From contig NZ_WVHO01000009.1 in assembly GCF_009834805.1 (NCBI RefSeq), positions 312,501 through 376,500 of the forward strand: 64,000 nt of DNA, written 5' to 3'. The notes under the pieces are model-generated. The model did no database searches and had not been told where the DNA came from. It worked only from the letters and a program-made list of their open reading frames with translations. Below, piece by piece: positions 45,038 to 54,674 of the stretch (positions are counted from its first letter, which is position 1; every line of letters starts with the position of its first letter). This DNA is from Saccharibacter sp. 17.LH.SD. GTDB lineage: Bacteria; Pseudomonadota; Alphaproteobacteria; Acetobacterales; Acetobacteraceae. The position numbers were made by a program, and so were the translations under genes.

Positions 45038-47014
45038 ATGGTATTCAAGCGTCGTGCTTCTCGTAACAATTCCTCTCAGAGGCGAGGCCCTTCATCTTCT
45101 GGAGGGAGCGGGGAAGGTGTGCCCGTTAAGAGTGGTGTTTTTACACGACGTGCTTTGATGATTATGGCTGTCCAGGCCGGTATATTGGGCACATTGGCCT
45201 ATCGTTTATATGATTTGCAGGTGATCAAAGGCGGTGAGCTGAAAAAGCTTGCACAACGTAACCGTACGAGTAAGCGTTTGATCGCGCCTTCTCGTGGGAC
45301 AATGTATGACCGTTGTGGTGTTCTCGTTGCTGGAAATTTTCCAAATTGGAGAGCACTCTTAATGCCGGAAGAAACAACGGATATTGCTGCCGTTATTGAG
45401 CGTTTTTCCGCCATTGTTCCATTGGATGACCGTGACCGTGCGCGCATTGAGCGCGATCGTCGGCATTTGCGTCGCTATGTTCCTCTAACATTAAAAGAAT
45501 TTTTGTCATGGGATGATATGGCTCGAATTGGGCTTAATGCGCCCACTCTTCCGGGTGTTTTGGTTGATGTTGGGTCAACACGTGATTATCCCCTCAAAGA
45601 GCTGACGGCTCATATCGTTGGTTATGTTGCACCGCCTAATGAGGCTGATGCTCAAAAGGATAGCATCTTTTCGCTTCCCGGCATGAGGATTGGACGTGCT
45701 GGCTTGGAGCAAACGCAGGAGGATCGCCTGCGTGGGCAACCAGGCTCGGTTGAAATGGAGGTTAATGCGCTTGGACGTGTCATCGGTGAGATTGAGCGCG
45801 TTGATGGTTTGCCAGGGAATAAATTGGGCCTAACGATCGATACAGAGTTGCAGTCCCAGGTTCTTAGTCGCGTGGGGGATCGTATTGCGAGTGCTGTTGT
45901 GATGGACTGTCGCAATGGTGAGGTGATGGCGATGGTGAGTACACCTTCGTTTGACCCTTCTTTATTTGATTCCGGTGTCAGCCACGCACAGTGGAATGCA
46001 TGGATGAGTGACTCACGTACTCCTCTTGTCGATAAAGCTGTTTCGGGTCTTTATCCGCCTGGATCGACATTTAAGCCAGCTGTTGCTATGGCGGCTTTGA
46101 CATCAAAAGCGGTTTCTCCGGGAGAGCGTTTTTCGTGCCCGGGTTATTATGATCTGGGGGGGGTACGCTTCCATTGTTGGAATCGTTATGGGCACGGTTC
46201 CATTAATATGCATCAAGCGTTGAAATATTCGTGTGATGTCTATTTTTACCAAGTAGCGCGGCGTTGCGGTATTGAGGCCATCCAAAAATCAGGAAATCTC
46301 TTTGGATTGGGAACAAAGCTTGACATTGAGCTTCCCCATACACGTGCGGGGTCTATTCCGACGCCAGCGGAGCGGCGCAAACATGGTTTCCACTGGAATG
46401 GGGGTGATACGGTCAATGCTGGAATTGGTCAGGGATTGGTACAGGTTACGCCTTTAGCCTTGGCCACTTATGCGTCGCGTCTAGCGTCTGGGCGTATGAT
46501 TAGCCCACATTTAATACGCAGCATTAACGACCAAACTTTACCACAGAGTACCTTTAATGTTGCCGAGGAAATGCCGTTCGCACGTTCAGATTTGGATGTG
46601 GTGAGAGGGGGCATGTTTGCTGTTGTTAATGAACCTCAAGGAACGGCTCCAGCAGCGCGTCTTAGTATTCCTGGTGTTCAGATGGCGGGGAAGACGGGTT
46701 CTGCCCAGGTGCGACGTGTTCCGCGTGCTTTGCGTGAAAGTGGGCACTTTAATTCGATGAATTTGCCCTGGGAATATCGTCCCCATGCGTTGTTTATTTG
46801 TTATGCGCCTTATGACAACCCACGTTATTCTGTCGCTGTTATTGTAGAGCACGGAAATGCAGGAGCAACTGAAGCAGCTCCGCTTGCGGCACGCATTATG
46901 ACAGACACATTATTGCGTGATCCGGCAAGTCGAACGCCATTATCACGCAATACGGTGGCATCAGCCGATATGACCATGTCACAGCAAGGTGGGATGGAAG
47001 ATAAGATCCCATGA
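45038..47014 (+). CDS. mrdA: Penicillin-binding protein 2 MrdA
   Basis: MrdA is the elongation-specific peptidoglycan transpeptidase. The 658-residue protein has a membrane anchor near residues 36-58, a dimerisation domain (RLIAPSRGTMYDRCGVLVA), and a transpeptidase domain with the active-site SxxK in PPGSTFKP (Ser about 343), the SxN-type motif in SCDVYF, and KTG in MAGKTGSAQV. It ends with an ATGA overlap with rodA, so the two are made together, as expected for a glycosyltransferase-transpeptidase pair. Confidence 0.97.
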   Translation: MVFKRRASRNNSSQRRGPSSSGGSGEGVPVKSGVFTRRALMIMAVQAGILGTLAYRLYDLQVIKGGELKKLAQRNRTSKRLIAPSRGTMYDRCGVLVAGNFPNWRALLMPEETTDIAAVIERFSAIVPLDDRDRARIERDRRHLRRYVPLTLKEFLSWDDMARIGLNAPTLPGVLVDVGSTRDYPLKELTAHIVGYVAPPNEADAQKDSIFSLPGMRIGRAGLEQTQEDRLRGQPGSVEMEVNALGRVIGEIERVDGLPGNKLGLTIDTELQSQVLSRVGDRIASAVVMDCRNGEVMAMVSTPSFDPSLFDSGVSHAQWNAWMSDSRTPLVDKAVSGLYPPGSTFKPAVAMAALTSKAVSPGERFSCPGYYDLGGVRFHCWNRYGHGSINMHQALKYSCDVYFYQVARRCGIEAIQKSGNLFGLGTKLDIELPHTRAGSIPTPAERRKHGFHWNGGDTVNAGIGQGLVQVTPLALATYASRLASGRMISPHLIRSINDQTLPQSTFNVAEEMPFARSDLDVVRGGMFAVVNEPQGTAPAARLSIPGVQMAGKTGSAQVRRVPRALRESGHFNSMNLPWEYRPHALFICYAPYDNPRYSVAVIVEHGNAGATEAAPLAARIMTDTLLRDPASRTPLSRNTVASADMTMSQQGGMEDKIP

Positions 47015-48177
47015 ATAATGATACAGTTGTTCCTAAAGTTGCGCGGCGTCTTTTAAGAACCGAACCCAATTTCCGGATGTTCTCGCGTTTATGGCGGGTT
47101 AACTGGTTTTTTGTATTGTTAATCTGTGTTCTGGCGGGCATTGGGTACGTCGCTCTTTATTCTGCAGGAGGAGGAAAGCCTGTTCCATTTGCCGAGCCTC
47201 AACTCATTCGGTTTGGGTTCGGGCTCATCATTATGATTGTAGTTGCGCTTCTTAGCCCACGTGTTCTGCGCCTCATGTCCGTCCCCATTTATATTATCGC
47301 GATTTTGATGTTGGGGCTTGTGTTGAAGATCGGTCATGTTGGCAAAGGGGCCGAGAGGTGGATCAATTTAGGGTTCTTTCAGTTTCAACCCTCTGAATTT
47401 GCAAAAATTGCCTTAGTTCTGATGTTGGCGACGTGGTTTCATAGAGTCGGACGCGAGAAAATGGGCAATCCGTTGCGTCTTATTATTCCCGCATTACTGA
47501 CATTGCTTCCTGTCGTTCTTGTTCTTAAAGAACCCAATCTTGGAACGGCTACAATTGTCGGCATGATTGGCGCCTCTTTGTTTTTTGCGGCGGGAATGCG
47601 CTGGTGGCAAATTGTTATCTTGGTGGCGCCGGTCCCGTTCCTAGGGAATGTCATTTATAGCCATCTTCATGACTATCAGAAGGCGCGTATCGATACATTT
47701 TTGCATCCTGAACATGATCCGTTAGGGGCAGGATATAATATCATTCAATCAAAGATCGCTCTGGGGTCAGGAGGGATGTGGGGAGAAGGATATCTTCATG
47801 GAAGCCAAGGGCAATTGAACTTCCTCCCAGAGAAGCAAACAGATTTTATTTTTACGATGATTGGCGAGGAATGGGGATACGCTGGTGGCGTTGTGGTGAT
47901 TGGTATTCTAACCCTTATTGTCATCAGCGGTATGCTGATGTCGTTGCGTTGCCGGAATAGGTTTGGACGGCTTGTAGGGCTAGGGATATCCGTAGATTTT
48001 TTCCTTTATTGTGTTGTGAACTTATCCATGGTGATGGGAGTCATTCCGGTTGGTGGGGTGCCGTTGCCGTTAATCTCTTATGGTGGTTCGGCCATGCTCA
48101 CCATGATGTTCGGTTTTGGTTTGCTCCTCTCTACTTGGGTCTATCGTGATGAAGTCGATTCAGGTGGTGATGGGTAG
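47011..48177 (+). CDS. rodA: Rod-shape glycosyltransferase RodA
   Basis: RodA is the SEDS-family enzyme that polymerises lipid II during elongation. The 388-residue protein has about ten membrane segments. Characteristic pieces are WINLGFFQFQPSEFAKIALV, LVLKEPNLGTATI, the large periplasmic loop with HPEHDPLGAGYNIIQSKIAL and FLPEKQTDFIFTMIGEEWGY, and the final GVPLPLISYGGSAM. All are typical, including the conserved Glu and Asp of the loop. It overlaps mrdA by 4 bases. Confidence 0.97.
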   Translation: MNNDTVVPKVARRLLRTEPNFRMFSRLWRVNWFFVLLICVLAGIGYVALYSAGGGKPVPFAEPQLIRFGFGLIIMIVVALLSPRVLRLMSVPIYIIAILMLGLVLKIGHVGKGAERWINLGFFQFQPSEFAKIALVLMLATWFHRVGREKMGNPLRLIIPALLTLLPVVLVLKEPNLGTATIVGMIGASLFFAAGMRWWQIVILVAPVPFLGNVIYSHLHDYQKARIDTFLHPEHDPLGAGYNIIQSKIALGSGGMWGEGYLHGSQGQLNFLPEKQTDFIFTMIGEEWGYAGGVVVIGILTLIVISGMLMSLRCRNRFGRLVGLGISVDFFLYCVVNLSMVMGVIPVGGVPLPLISYGGSAMLTMMFGFGLLLSTWVYRDEVDSGGDG

Positions 48178-48249
48178 AGAGTCGGAATAGTGATAAAATG
48201 TATAAGATGGTGAGATTCCGCATACATCATTGAAGAGAACATTTGTGTC

Positions 48250-48912
48250 ATGGCGTCTGTTTATATTTTTCATCTCATAACATTTTTTATCGCAGTATCT
48301 ATTTTTACAGTGACGCCAGGGCTCGATACAGCCGTCGTGTTAAGGATGGCCGCTTCATCGGGACGTCGCGGCGGAGCCGGTGCCGTTTTGGGTATTCTTG
48401 CTGGGATAAGTGTGTGGGGTGTGGGGGCCATGCTTGGCTTAACGGAGCTATTAGCTGCTTCACATTCTGCTTTTATGGCCGTGAAGTTTATCGGGGCTCT
48501 CTATCTTATCTGGATGGGGCTGCGTATGATGTGGCAGCCTCGTTCCTTCTTAGCAGATGCAGACAATGATACGGATTTGCTTATTTCATCAAAGGAATCG
48601 GATATATTACGAGCGGGGTTTTTGAAGGGCTTTTTGACAAACATCCTTAACCCTAAAGTTGGGATATTTGTTATCACGTTCTTTCCGCAATTTATCCCTC
48701 AGCATGTCGATATAAAGATATTTACTTTATTACAAGTTGTTATTCAGATCATGTTGTCAGCTGTATGGCTAGGGATATTGGTCATGATGACAACGCAGTT
48801 TGAAGCTTTCCTCAGTCGTCCTGCAGTGATGCGCTGCATCGACCGCTTGACGGGCGGGATATTTGTCGTTTTTGGAATGAAGCTTTTTATGACGCAGTCA
48901 CCTTCTCCTTAA
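48250..48912 (+). CDS. LysE/RhtB-family exporter
   Basis: The 220-residue protein has about six membrane segments with the family's N-terminal TPGLDTAVVLRMAASSGRRG and the mid-protein LKGFLTNILNPKVGIFVITF, both diagnostic of LysE/RhtB amino-acid exporters. The exported compound is not predictable from sequence. It lies 72 bases after rodA and seems to be the last gene of the plus-strand run; hairpins follow. Confidence 0.92.
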   Translation: MASVYIFHLITFFIAVSIFTVTPGLDTAVVLRMAASSGRRGGAGAVLGILAGISVWGVGAMLGLTELLAASHSAFMAVKFIGALYLIWMGLRMMWQPRSFLADADNDTDLLISSKESDILRAGFLKGFLTNILNPKVGIFVITFFPQFIPQHVDIKIFTLLQVVIQIMLSAVWLGILVMMTTQFEAFLSRPAVMRCIDRLTGGIFVVFGMKLFMTQSPSP

Positions 48913-48970
48913 GAATAAGGTGACTGAGCAATCCTCTCGAAAGAGGTCAATATCGAGGCGGGTTGCTCAG
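48896..48970. terminator. Two overlapping hairpins between LysE-type gene and glyS
   Basis: AGTCACCTT at 48896-48904 pairs with AAGGTGACT at 48917-48925, overlapping the stop codon. CTGAGCAA at 48924-48931 pairs with TTGCTCAG at 48963-48970, with an inner CCTCTCGAAAGAGG. They share two bases, so the structures are alternatives. A likely two-way terminator between convergent genes. Confidence 0.5.
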
Positions 48971-48995
48971 TATAAGAGAATCGGTAACAGGTTCG

Positions 48996-51107
48996 TTACG
49001 ATATGTTTTCAATGCGTCCGAAGTCGGCAATCATACGTGCTGTATGGCTGAATGTAGCCAGTAGACGGAGACGATTTAAACGCTGTTCTGCTTGGTCGGC
49101 ATTAACGGTAACTTTTTCGAAGAAACGATCCATTACAGGGCGTAATGTTGCCAGACTTTGCATGGCCGCAGTGAAGTTATCTTCATGCAAGCTTTGATGG
49201 AGTTGCGGGGTGACGCGGTGGAGCGCTTCGCCCAACGCATTTTCCTCTTCTTGAACATAAAGAGATGCATTGGGCTCATCTTTATGGGGCCCATCTTTTT
49301 GATCCTCAATTTTGAGAATGTTGGTTGCACGACGATAAGCAGCAAGAAGGTTTTGGCCGTCTTCCGTGTCGATCATGTCTGATAGGGCTTCCACACGGGC
49401 TAGTAGGCGGACAAAATCTCCATCAAGATGATGAGTGAAGAGCGTTTTGTGGCGTTGTGCTGAGTTGACGGCAAGGGTTGCATCTAACACGTCATGCCGG
49501 CGTCCTTCACTACGGAGTTGCACCTTGAGGCGATCGGTAAAGAAGTTCTCAAGCGTATAGAGTGCTTGTTGCTCGTCAATGATCCCTTCAAAAGGTTCTG
49601 TCGCTTTGAGGAGTAGAGCGCCAACGTCTATCCGAAGATGATTATCACGGATGGTACGAATGATTCCTAAAGCAGCGCGGCGAAGCGAATAGGGATCTCC
49701 CGACCCACTTGGTGTTTCTCCGATCGCAAAGAAACCCGTCAGCATATCGAAGCGATCGGCAAGGGCGACAGCAACGGAAACGGGTGCTCGGGCTGTATCA
49801 TCATGCTGCCCGCGAGGTAAATAATGCTCACTGATCGCTTGGCTAATAGCGGCCTCTTCGCCATCATGGGCCGCGTAATACCCGCCCATGATCCCTTGAA
49901 GTTCGGGAAACTCTCCAACCATTCCTGTTGTTAAGTCGGCCTTAGCCAGGAGACCAGCACGTTTTGCTTGGGTGATTTGCGCGTCGCATAGTTTCATTGC
50001 ACGCGCAACTTCCCCTGCGAGTGAGGCAATGCGCTGGGCGCGCTGTTCTTGCGTGCCAAGTTTGGCATGGAATGTGACAGACTTCAGAGCGTCAACGCGC
50101 TTGATAAGCGGTGTTTTTCGGTCCAAATCCCAGAAATGGCGTGCATCAGAAAAACGCGCACTTAAAACACGTTCATTCCCAGCAATACATAAAGCACCAT
50201 TATCGGCAAAGGTTCGGTTCGCAATAAAAGCGAAATAAGGTGCGGCTTTGCCATCGGCAGTTCTTAGGGCAAAATAGCGCTGGTTGACGCGCATTGACAC
50301 CTGCATGACTTCTGGGGGCAGTGTCATGAAGCGTTTACTAATTTTCCCGAGAAGAGGAACAGGATATTCAACGAGTCCGCTGATTTCTCTTACAAGCCCA
50401 TCATCTTCGACTAACTGAAGCTCTTTCTCTTGTGCAAGCTTTTGAACGCCTTGAAGGATCAAGTCTTGACGTTTTTCATCATCAATTATGACATGACGGC
50501 TGGCGAGTTCATCAAGCCATTGTTGGGAGCTTTGAACGGTGAAAGTGCCAGGTGAGAGAAAACGATGTCCTTCCGTAATATTAGAGGATGTTAATCCATG
50601 GGCATTATCATCACCGCGAGAGAGCGAGAAAGGGACAAGCTCTCCATCTAGCAAACAAACAATATGATGGAGTGGACGCACCCATGAGAAATGAGATCCA
50701 TTGCCCCATCTCATGGCTTTAGGCCAAGGAAATTTCCATAGAATTTCAGGCAAAATTTCTGCAATACGTGACTGAGCCGTCACAGGAGGAAGGTCACGTT
50801 TATAAATCCAGAAACCATTTTCCTTGGTGAGTTGATCGGGTGTGATGCCATGCTTGCGTGAAAATCCAGCGAGTGCTTTTTCAGGGGCAGTTTCACGCGG
50901 GCCACGCTCAGAGAGCGTCCGAGCGGGGGTAGCGGCATCCATGTCTAAAATCAGTGCAATATGACGCGCTCCGCAAAAAGAGCGTATATTGCTGGGGTTG
51001 AAATCGGTAAATGCCTGGGAAAGAAGACGTGCAAGATCATCAGCAGCGCGTGCTTGCATGCCAGAAGGAATTTCTTCGCAGAAGAGGTCAAGAAGCAATT
51101 CAGCCAC
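48996..51107 (-). CDS. glyS: Glycyl-tRNA synthetase beta subunit
   Basis: The 703-residue protein matches the beta subunit of the two-subunit bacterial glycyl-tRNA synthetase. Diagnostic parts are the N-terminal [42 protein letters not shown] and the central [18 protein letters not shown]. The C-terminal region is the helical anticodon-binding domain. I start at the GTG at 51107, eight bases after GGAGAA, because family members begin at this point; the ATG at 51146 would put 13 foreign residues in front. It overlaps glyQ by 8 bases. Confidence 0.96.
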   Translation of the reverse strand: MAELLLDLFCEEIPSGMQARAADDLARLLSQAFTDFNPSNIRSFCGARHIALILDMDAATPARTLSERGPRETAPEKALAGFSRKHGITPDQLTKENGFWIYKRDLPPVTAQSRIAEILPEILWKFPWPKAMRWGNGSHFSWVRPLHHIVCLLDGELVPFSLSRGDDNAHGLTSSNITEGHRFLSPGTFTVQSSQQWLDELASRHVIIDDEKRQDLILQGVQKLAQEKELQLVEDDGLVREISGLVEYPVPLLGKISKRFMTLPPEVMQVSMRVNQRYFALRTADGKAAPYFAFIANRTFADNGALCIAGNERVLSARFSDARHFWDLDRKTPLIKRVDALKSVTFHAKLGTQEQRAQRIASLAGEVARAMKLCDAQITQAKRAGLLAKADLTTGMVGEFPELQGIMGGYYAAHDGEEAAISQAISEHYLPRGQHDDTARAPVSVAVALADRFDMLTGFFAIGETPSGSGDPYSLRRAALGIIRTIRDNHLRIDVGALLLKATEPFEGIIDEQQALYTLENFFTDRLKVQLRSEGRRHDVLDATLAVNSAQRHKTLFTHHLDGDFVRLLARVEALSDMIDTEDGQNLLAAYRRATNILKIEDQKDGPHKDEPNASLYVQEEENALGEALHRVTPQLHQSLHEDNFTAAMQSLATLRPVMDRFFEKVTVNADQAEQRLNRLRLLATFSHTARMIADFGRIENIS

Positions 51108-51981
51108 GATGATGATTCTCCTCTTCGCCGGCAAGCCATGCTTCACAGGCGGCTTTTGCTAAAGTGCGTACGCGTCCGATATAGGATGCGCGCTCGGAAA
51201 CAGAAATGACCCCGCGCGCATCAAGTAAATTGAATGTATGAGATGCTTTCAGACACTGGTCATAAGCAGGTTGAGCGATACCGGCTTCTGCCAAACGAAG
51301 GGCCTCTTGCTCAGCATCTTTGAAATGCGCCAGAAGGGTCTGCGTGTCAGCAAGCTCGAAATTATAGCGAGAATAGTCTCTCTCAGCTCGGAGAAAAACA
51401 TCCCCATAGGTGAGACCGCGCCCATTAAAATCGAGATCGTAAACATTCTCAACGCCTTGCACATACATCGCAAGACGTTCTAGCCCATATGTAAGCTCAG
51501 TAGAGGGAACAACAGTCGGAATGCCGCCTACTTGCTGGAAATAGGTAAATTGTGTGACTTCCATGCCATCACACCAGACCTCCCAGCCTAGTCCCCACGC
51601 GCCAATCGTTGGGTTTTCCCAATCATCTTCAACAAAACGAATATCATGTTTATCAGGGTCAATGCCAATGGCACGATAGCTTTCGAGAAGCAGCTCCTGA
51701 CTATTTGCAGGGGTTGGTTTTAGAAGAACCTGATACTGGTAATAATGCTGGAGACGGTTGGGGTTTTCCCCATAGCGTCCGTCGGATGGACGGCGACATG
51801 GTTGGACATAAGCAGCGGCCCATGGTGTGTGGCCAAGGGCACGGAGCGTCGTATGAGGAGAAAGTGTACCCGCACCAAGTTCTGTGTCGTATGGTTGCAA
51901 AATGGCACAGCCCTTCTGCGACCAAAATTGATGAAGGCGTAGGATTAAATCTTGGAAGCTGGGAGGCCGGGTCACAGACAA
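51100..51981 (-). CDS. glyQ: Glycyl-tRNA synthetase alpha subunit
   Basis: The alpha subunit carries the class II catalytic core. The 293-residue protein has [20 protein letters not shown], the motif 2 region with [20 protein letters not shown], and the motif 3 region [20 protein letters not shown]. Length is normal (about 290-300). It overlaps the glyS start by 8 bases, so the two subunits are made in step. It is divergent from the DUF2076 gene (about 196-bp gap). Confidence 0.97.
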   Translation of the reverse strand: MSVTRPPSFQDLILRLHQFWSQKGCAILQPYDTELGAGTLSPHTTLRALGHTPWAAAYVQPCRRPSDGRYGENPNRLQHYYQYQVLLKPTPANSQELLLESYRAIGIDPDKHDIRFVEDDWENPTIGAWGLGWEVWCDGMEVTQFTYFQQVGGIPTVVPSTELTYGLERLAMYVQGVENVYDLDFNGRGLTYGDVFLRAERDYSRYNFELADTQTLLAHFKDAEQEALRLAEAGIAQPAYDQCLKASHTFNLLDARGVISVSERASYIGRVRTLAKAACEAWLAGEEENHHRG

Positions 51982-52177
51982 TTCATTAGGCTCCGATAGA
52001 ACAAATGATCGTTACGCATCTTATCGAATGATGTCACGCGTCTCTAGAGTGTGTTGTTATATAGAAATGGCAGAAGAGGAAACCCTTGCGAGAGTAAGAA
52101 TGTCGCATCATATTTAACCGAGTTGAGATATGGCCGATAAGAGTGGCTCTGAGCAAAGCGTAAAGGACAGCACGACG

Positions 52178-52984
52178 ATGAATTCCGAAGAACGGGACGT
52201 AATCAGCCGTTTCTTTGCCCGCGTTGGTGGCGGTCAAAACGGGGATGGAACACAAGCTAATCTTCCAGCGATTGACCCTGAGGCGGATCGGTTTATTGCT
52301 GAGAACTTCCAGCAATATCCTGCAGCGCGTTATCGTGTGACGCAGCTTGCCGTTGTGCAGGAAGCGGCCTTAGCACAAGCGCAAAACCGCATTCGGGATT
52401 TAGAAATGCAGTTGCAGCAAGCACGGAGCCAGCAAGCGCAAGCGAGCCAAAGTTCCGGTGGCTTTTTGTCCAATATGTTCGGGCGCCCTAGCCAGCCTCA
52501 GCAACCACGGAGTTCTGCATTGCCGCCTGGATGGGGGCCTGCAGCAGGGGCGGGTGCTCCTGGTGTTGCTGCTGGCAGTTATAACGCTGCGGCACCCAGT
52601 AGCGCGCCATCCGGTATGTTTGCTCGTTCGGGCTCAGGCTTCTTAGGGTCAGCTTTGTCAACGGCGGCGGGGGTCGCTGGTGGTATGATGGCGGCTAATG
52701 CTTTGGAAGGCCTCTTTTCTGACCATCATGGGCATGATGGTGGAGCTGGTGCAGATGCGCAGAACCAAGGCGATACCTTTATTACCAATAACTATGGTGA
52801 CACCTTTGGTGGGGCTTCTTCTGGGGATCAGGGAGGAGACCCATTTGGAGGCAGTGGAACGGACGCGAGTGGCTTCACACCGCAAGATTTCGGTGGGCAG
52901 GATACTGTAGCCCCTGAAGATACGGGGGGTGGAGATAGTGGCGGCTTTGATGGTGGTGGGTTTGATGATAACTCATCCTTTTAA
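52178..52984 (+). CDS. DUF2076 family protein
   Basis: The start ATG at 52178 is preceded by AAAGGA and gives MNSEERDVISRFFARV, which matches the usual N-terminus of this family; an upstream ATG at 52130 would add 16 residues. The protein is 268 residues: a helical N-terminal half with QEAALAQAQNRIRDLEMQL (coiled coil), then a low-complexity Gly/Ala/Ser region with a short hydrophobic part (FLGSALSTAAGVAGGMMAAN) and a Gly/Asp-rich tail. The function of DUF2076 is unknown; a periplasmic or ligand-binding role is often proposed. It lies 22 bases before the next gene. Confidence 0.75.
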   Translation: MNSEERDVISRFFARVGGGQNGDGTQANLPAIDPEADRFIAENFQQYPAARYRVTQLAVVQEAALAQAQNRIRDLEMQLQQARSQQAQASQSSGGFLSNMFGRPSQPQQPRSSALPPGWGPAAGAGAPGVAAGSYNAAAPSSAPSGMFARSGSGFLGSALSTAAGVAGGMMAANALEGLFSDHHGHDGGAGADAQNQGDTFITNNYGDTFGGASSGDQGGDPFGGSGTDASGFTPQDFGGQDTVAPEDTGGGDSGGFDGGGFDDNSSF

Positions 52985-53006
52985 CGGTTGAGGGGTTGCC
53001 GCAATA

Positions 53007-54569
53007 ATGCCTGTATCCGAGCCGCAGCAGAGCTTTCACGATGTCGCTTCCGTTGATGAGATCGAGGAAGGTCGTGTTAAGGCCGTTACAGTAGGCAAGC
53101 ATAATGTCGTATTAATGCGGCATGGTGATACGCTTCATGCTTTAGGTGGGCGCTGTCCGCACAAAGGGGCCCCCCTGGGACGGGGGGCCTACTGTAAAAG
53201 TGCTACTTATGGGGCGGTCTTGGTTTGTCCATGGCACAAGGCTGTATTTAGTGCTGAAACGGGTGCTGTGGTTGAGCCGATTGCTTTTGAAGCATTGCCT
53301 CGTTACCCCGTGGAAGTTGTGCAGGGGCGTGTCATCGTTGGTGAAGTTCCGATTTCGATTCCTGTTTCACCGCCTTCCTTGTCGCAGGGTGACGATGCGC
53401 ATGTTGTGATTCTTGGTGGAGGTGCGGCTGCAGCGAGCGCGATTTATACGTTCGGCGTAGAAGGGTTCTCAGGAAAGATAACCCTGATTGGCGATGAAGA
53501 GAGTGCACCGTATGATCGCACGATGTTGAGTAAATCGTTCTTGCTGGGTGATCCCTCTCGAACGCGTGCACCTTTACTGTTGCAAGAAGGCTATTACCGT
53601 AAACACAATATCGAGCGTTTACATGGGCGCGTTGTCTCTTTGGATCACCAAGAACGTCGCGTGACATTGGAAGATGGTCGTTCCATCCAAGGAAGTCATA
53701 TCTTGGTCGCAACGGGTGGTCGTCCACGCGGTATTGATATCCCTGGAGCGACGCTTGATGGTGTTATGAGTCTGCATAATCAGGCGGATGCGTTGCAGAT
53801 TGCGGAAAAAGTGTCTCCCGATCAGACGGTTGTTCTGGTGGGTGGTGGGCTTATTGGCCTCGAAGTCGCGTCATCTTTGCGTCAAAAAGGGGTGGGGGTG
53901 ATCGTTGTGATGGGTGAGCCCATCCCCATGGAAGCGCAGTTGGGTCGTGAGGTGGGGATACGTCTTTTGCAATTACATGAGGAAAATAGCGTCGCGTTTA
54001 TTTCTGATGCGCAGATAACGGAGATTTATGGCCGTGAGCGTGTTGAGGGCGTGACGCTTGATGATGGTACAAGTTTGCCTTGCACTCATGTTGTGGTGGC
54101 GACGGGTGTACGTCCTCAAAGTGATTTTGTTGATGGTTTGCCGCAAGGGCCGGAAGGGAGTCTCCTGACAAATGAAACGATGTGTGTTTCTCCGGGGATT
54201 TATGCGGCGGGTGATGTCTCTGCCTTAAAGTCGAGAGGGCACATTTGGCGAATCGAGCATTGGCGGCATGCTCAAGCACAAGGGCGTATTGCAGCTCGGA
54301 GTATTATGGGGCTGACGCCAGGGAAAGTGCCGGTGCCGTGGTTCTGGACACAGCAATTTGGTAGAAAAATTGAATATCTTGGATGGGGAGAGCCTTTTGA
54401 TCATGTTATGGTGGAAGGCGATTTGAGAGAATTTAATTTTTTTGCGACTTATGTCCTGCGCGATAGGGTCGTCGCTCTTGCCGGCTCTGGTTATGCATCG
54501 CAGATGGCACGCGCTGCGGTTGATTTTGAGCAATTTGTGAAACAAGAAGTCTCAAATAACTTAGTATAA
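53007..54569 (+). CDS. Rieske-type [2Fe-2S] flavoprotein oxidoreductase
   Basis: The 520-residue protein is a fusion. Residues 1 to about 110 form a Rieske-type ferredoxin domain with ligands in GGRCPHKGAPLG and VCPWHKAVF (CxH then CxxH). The rest is a pyridine-nucleotide disulfide-family oxidoreductase: HVVILGGGAAAASAIYTF, YDRTMLSKSFLLGD, the NADH-binding VVLVGGGLIGLEVASSLR, and the FAD-closing PGIYAAGDVSALK. A similar architecture occurs in apoptosis-inducing-factor-like and NirD-fused reductases. Electron partner and substrate are unknown. It follows the DUF2076 gene by 22 bases, so the two may be one unit. Confidence 0.9.
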   Translation: MPVSEPQQSFHDVASVDEIEEGRVKAVTVGKHNVVLMRHGDTLHALGGRCPHKGAPLGRGAYCKSATYGAVLVCPWHKAVFSAETGAVVEPIAFEALPRYPVEVVQGRVIVGEVPISIPVSPPSLSQGDDAHVVILGGGAAAASAIYTFGVEGFSGKITLIGDEESAPYDRTMLSKSFLLGDPSRTRAPLLLQEGYYRKHNIERLHGRVVSLDHQERRVTLEDGRSIQGSHILVATGGRPRGIDIPGATLDGVMSLHNQADALQIAEKVSPDQTVVLVGGGLIGLEVASSLRQKGVGVIVVMGEPIPMEAQLGREVGIRLLQLHEENSVAFISDAQITEIYGRERVEGVTLDDGTSLPCTHVVVATGVRPQSDFVDGLPQGPEGSLLTNETMCVSPGIYAAGDVSALKSRGHIWRIEHWRHAQAQGRIAARSIMGLTPGKVPVPWFWTQQFGRKIEYLGWGEPFDHVMVEGDLREFNFFATYVLRDRVVALAGSGYASQMARAAVDFEQFVKQEVSNNLV

Positions 54570-54674
54570 AGCATTCCTGTAGGGGGTAAGGTCTTGACAG
54601 GGGGGGACGTCTCGGCTTCCTGCCTTGTATCGATCGATAAGAATTTAACCGTTAAACATGACGAGGTAGTCTCC

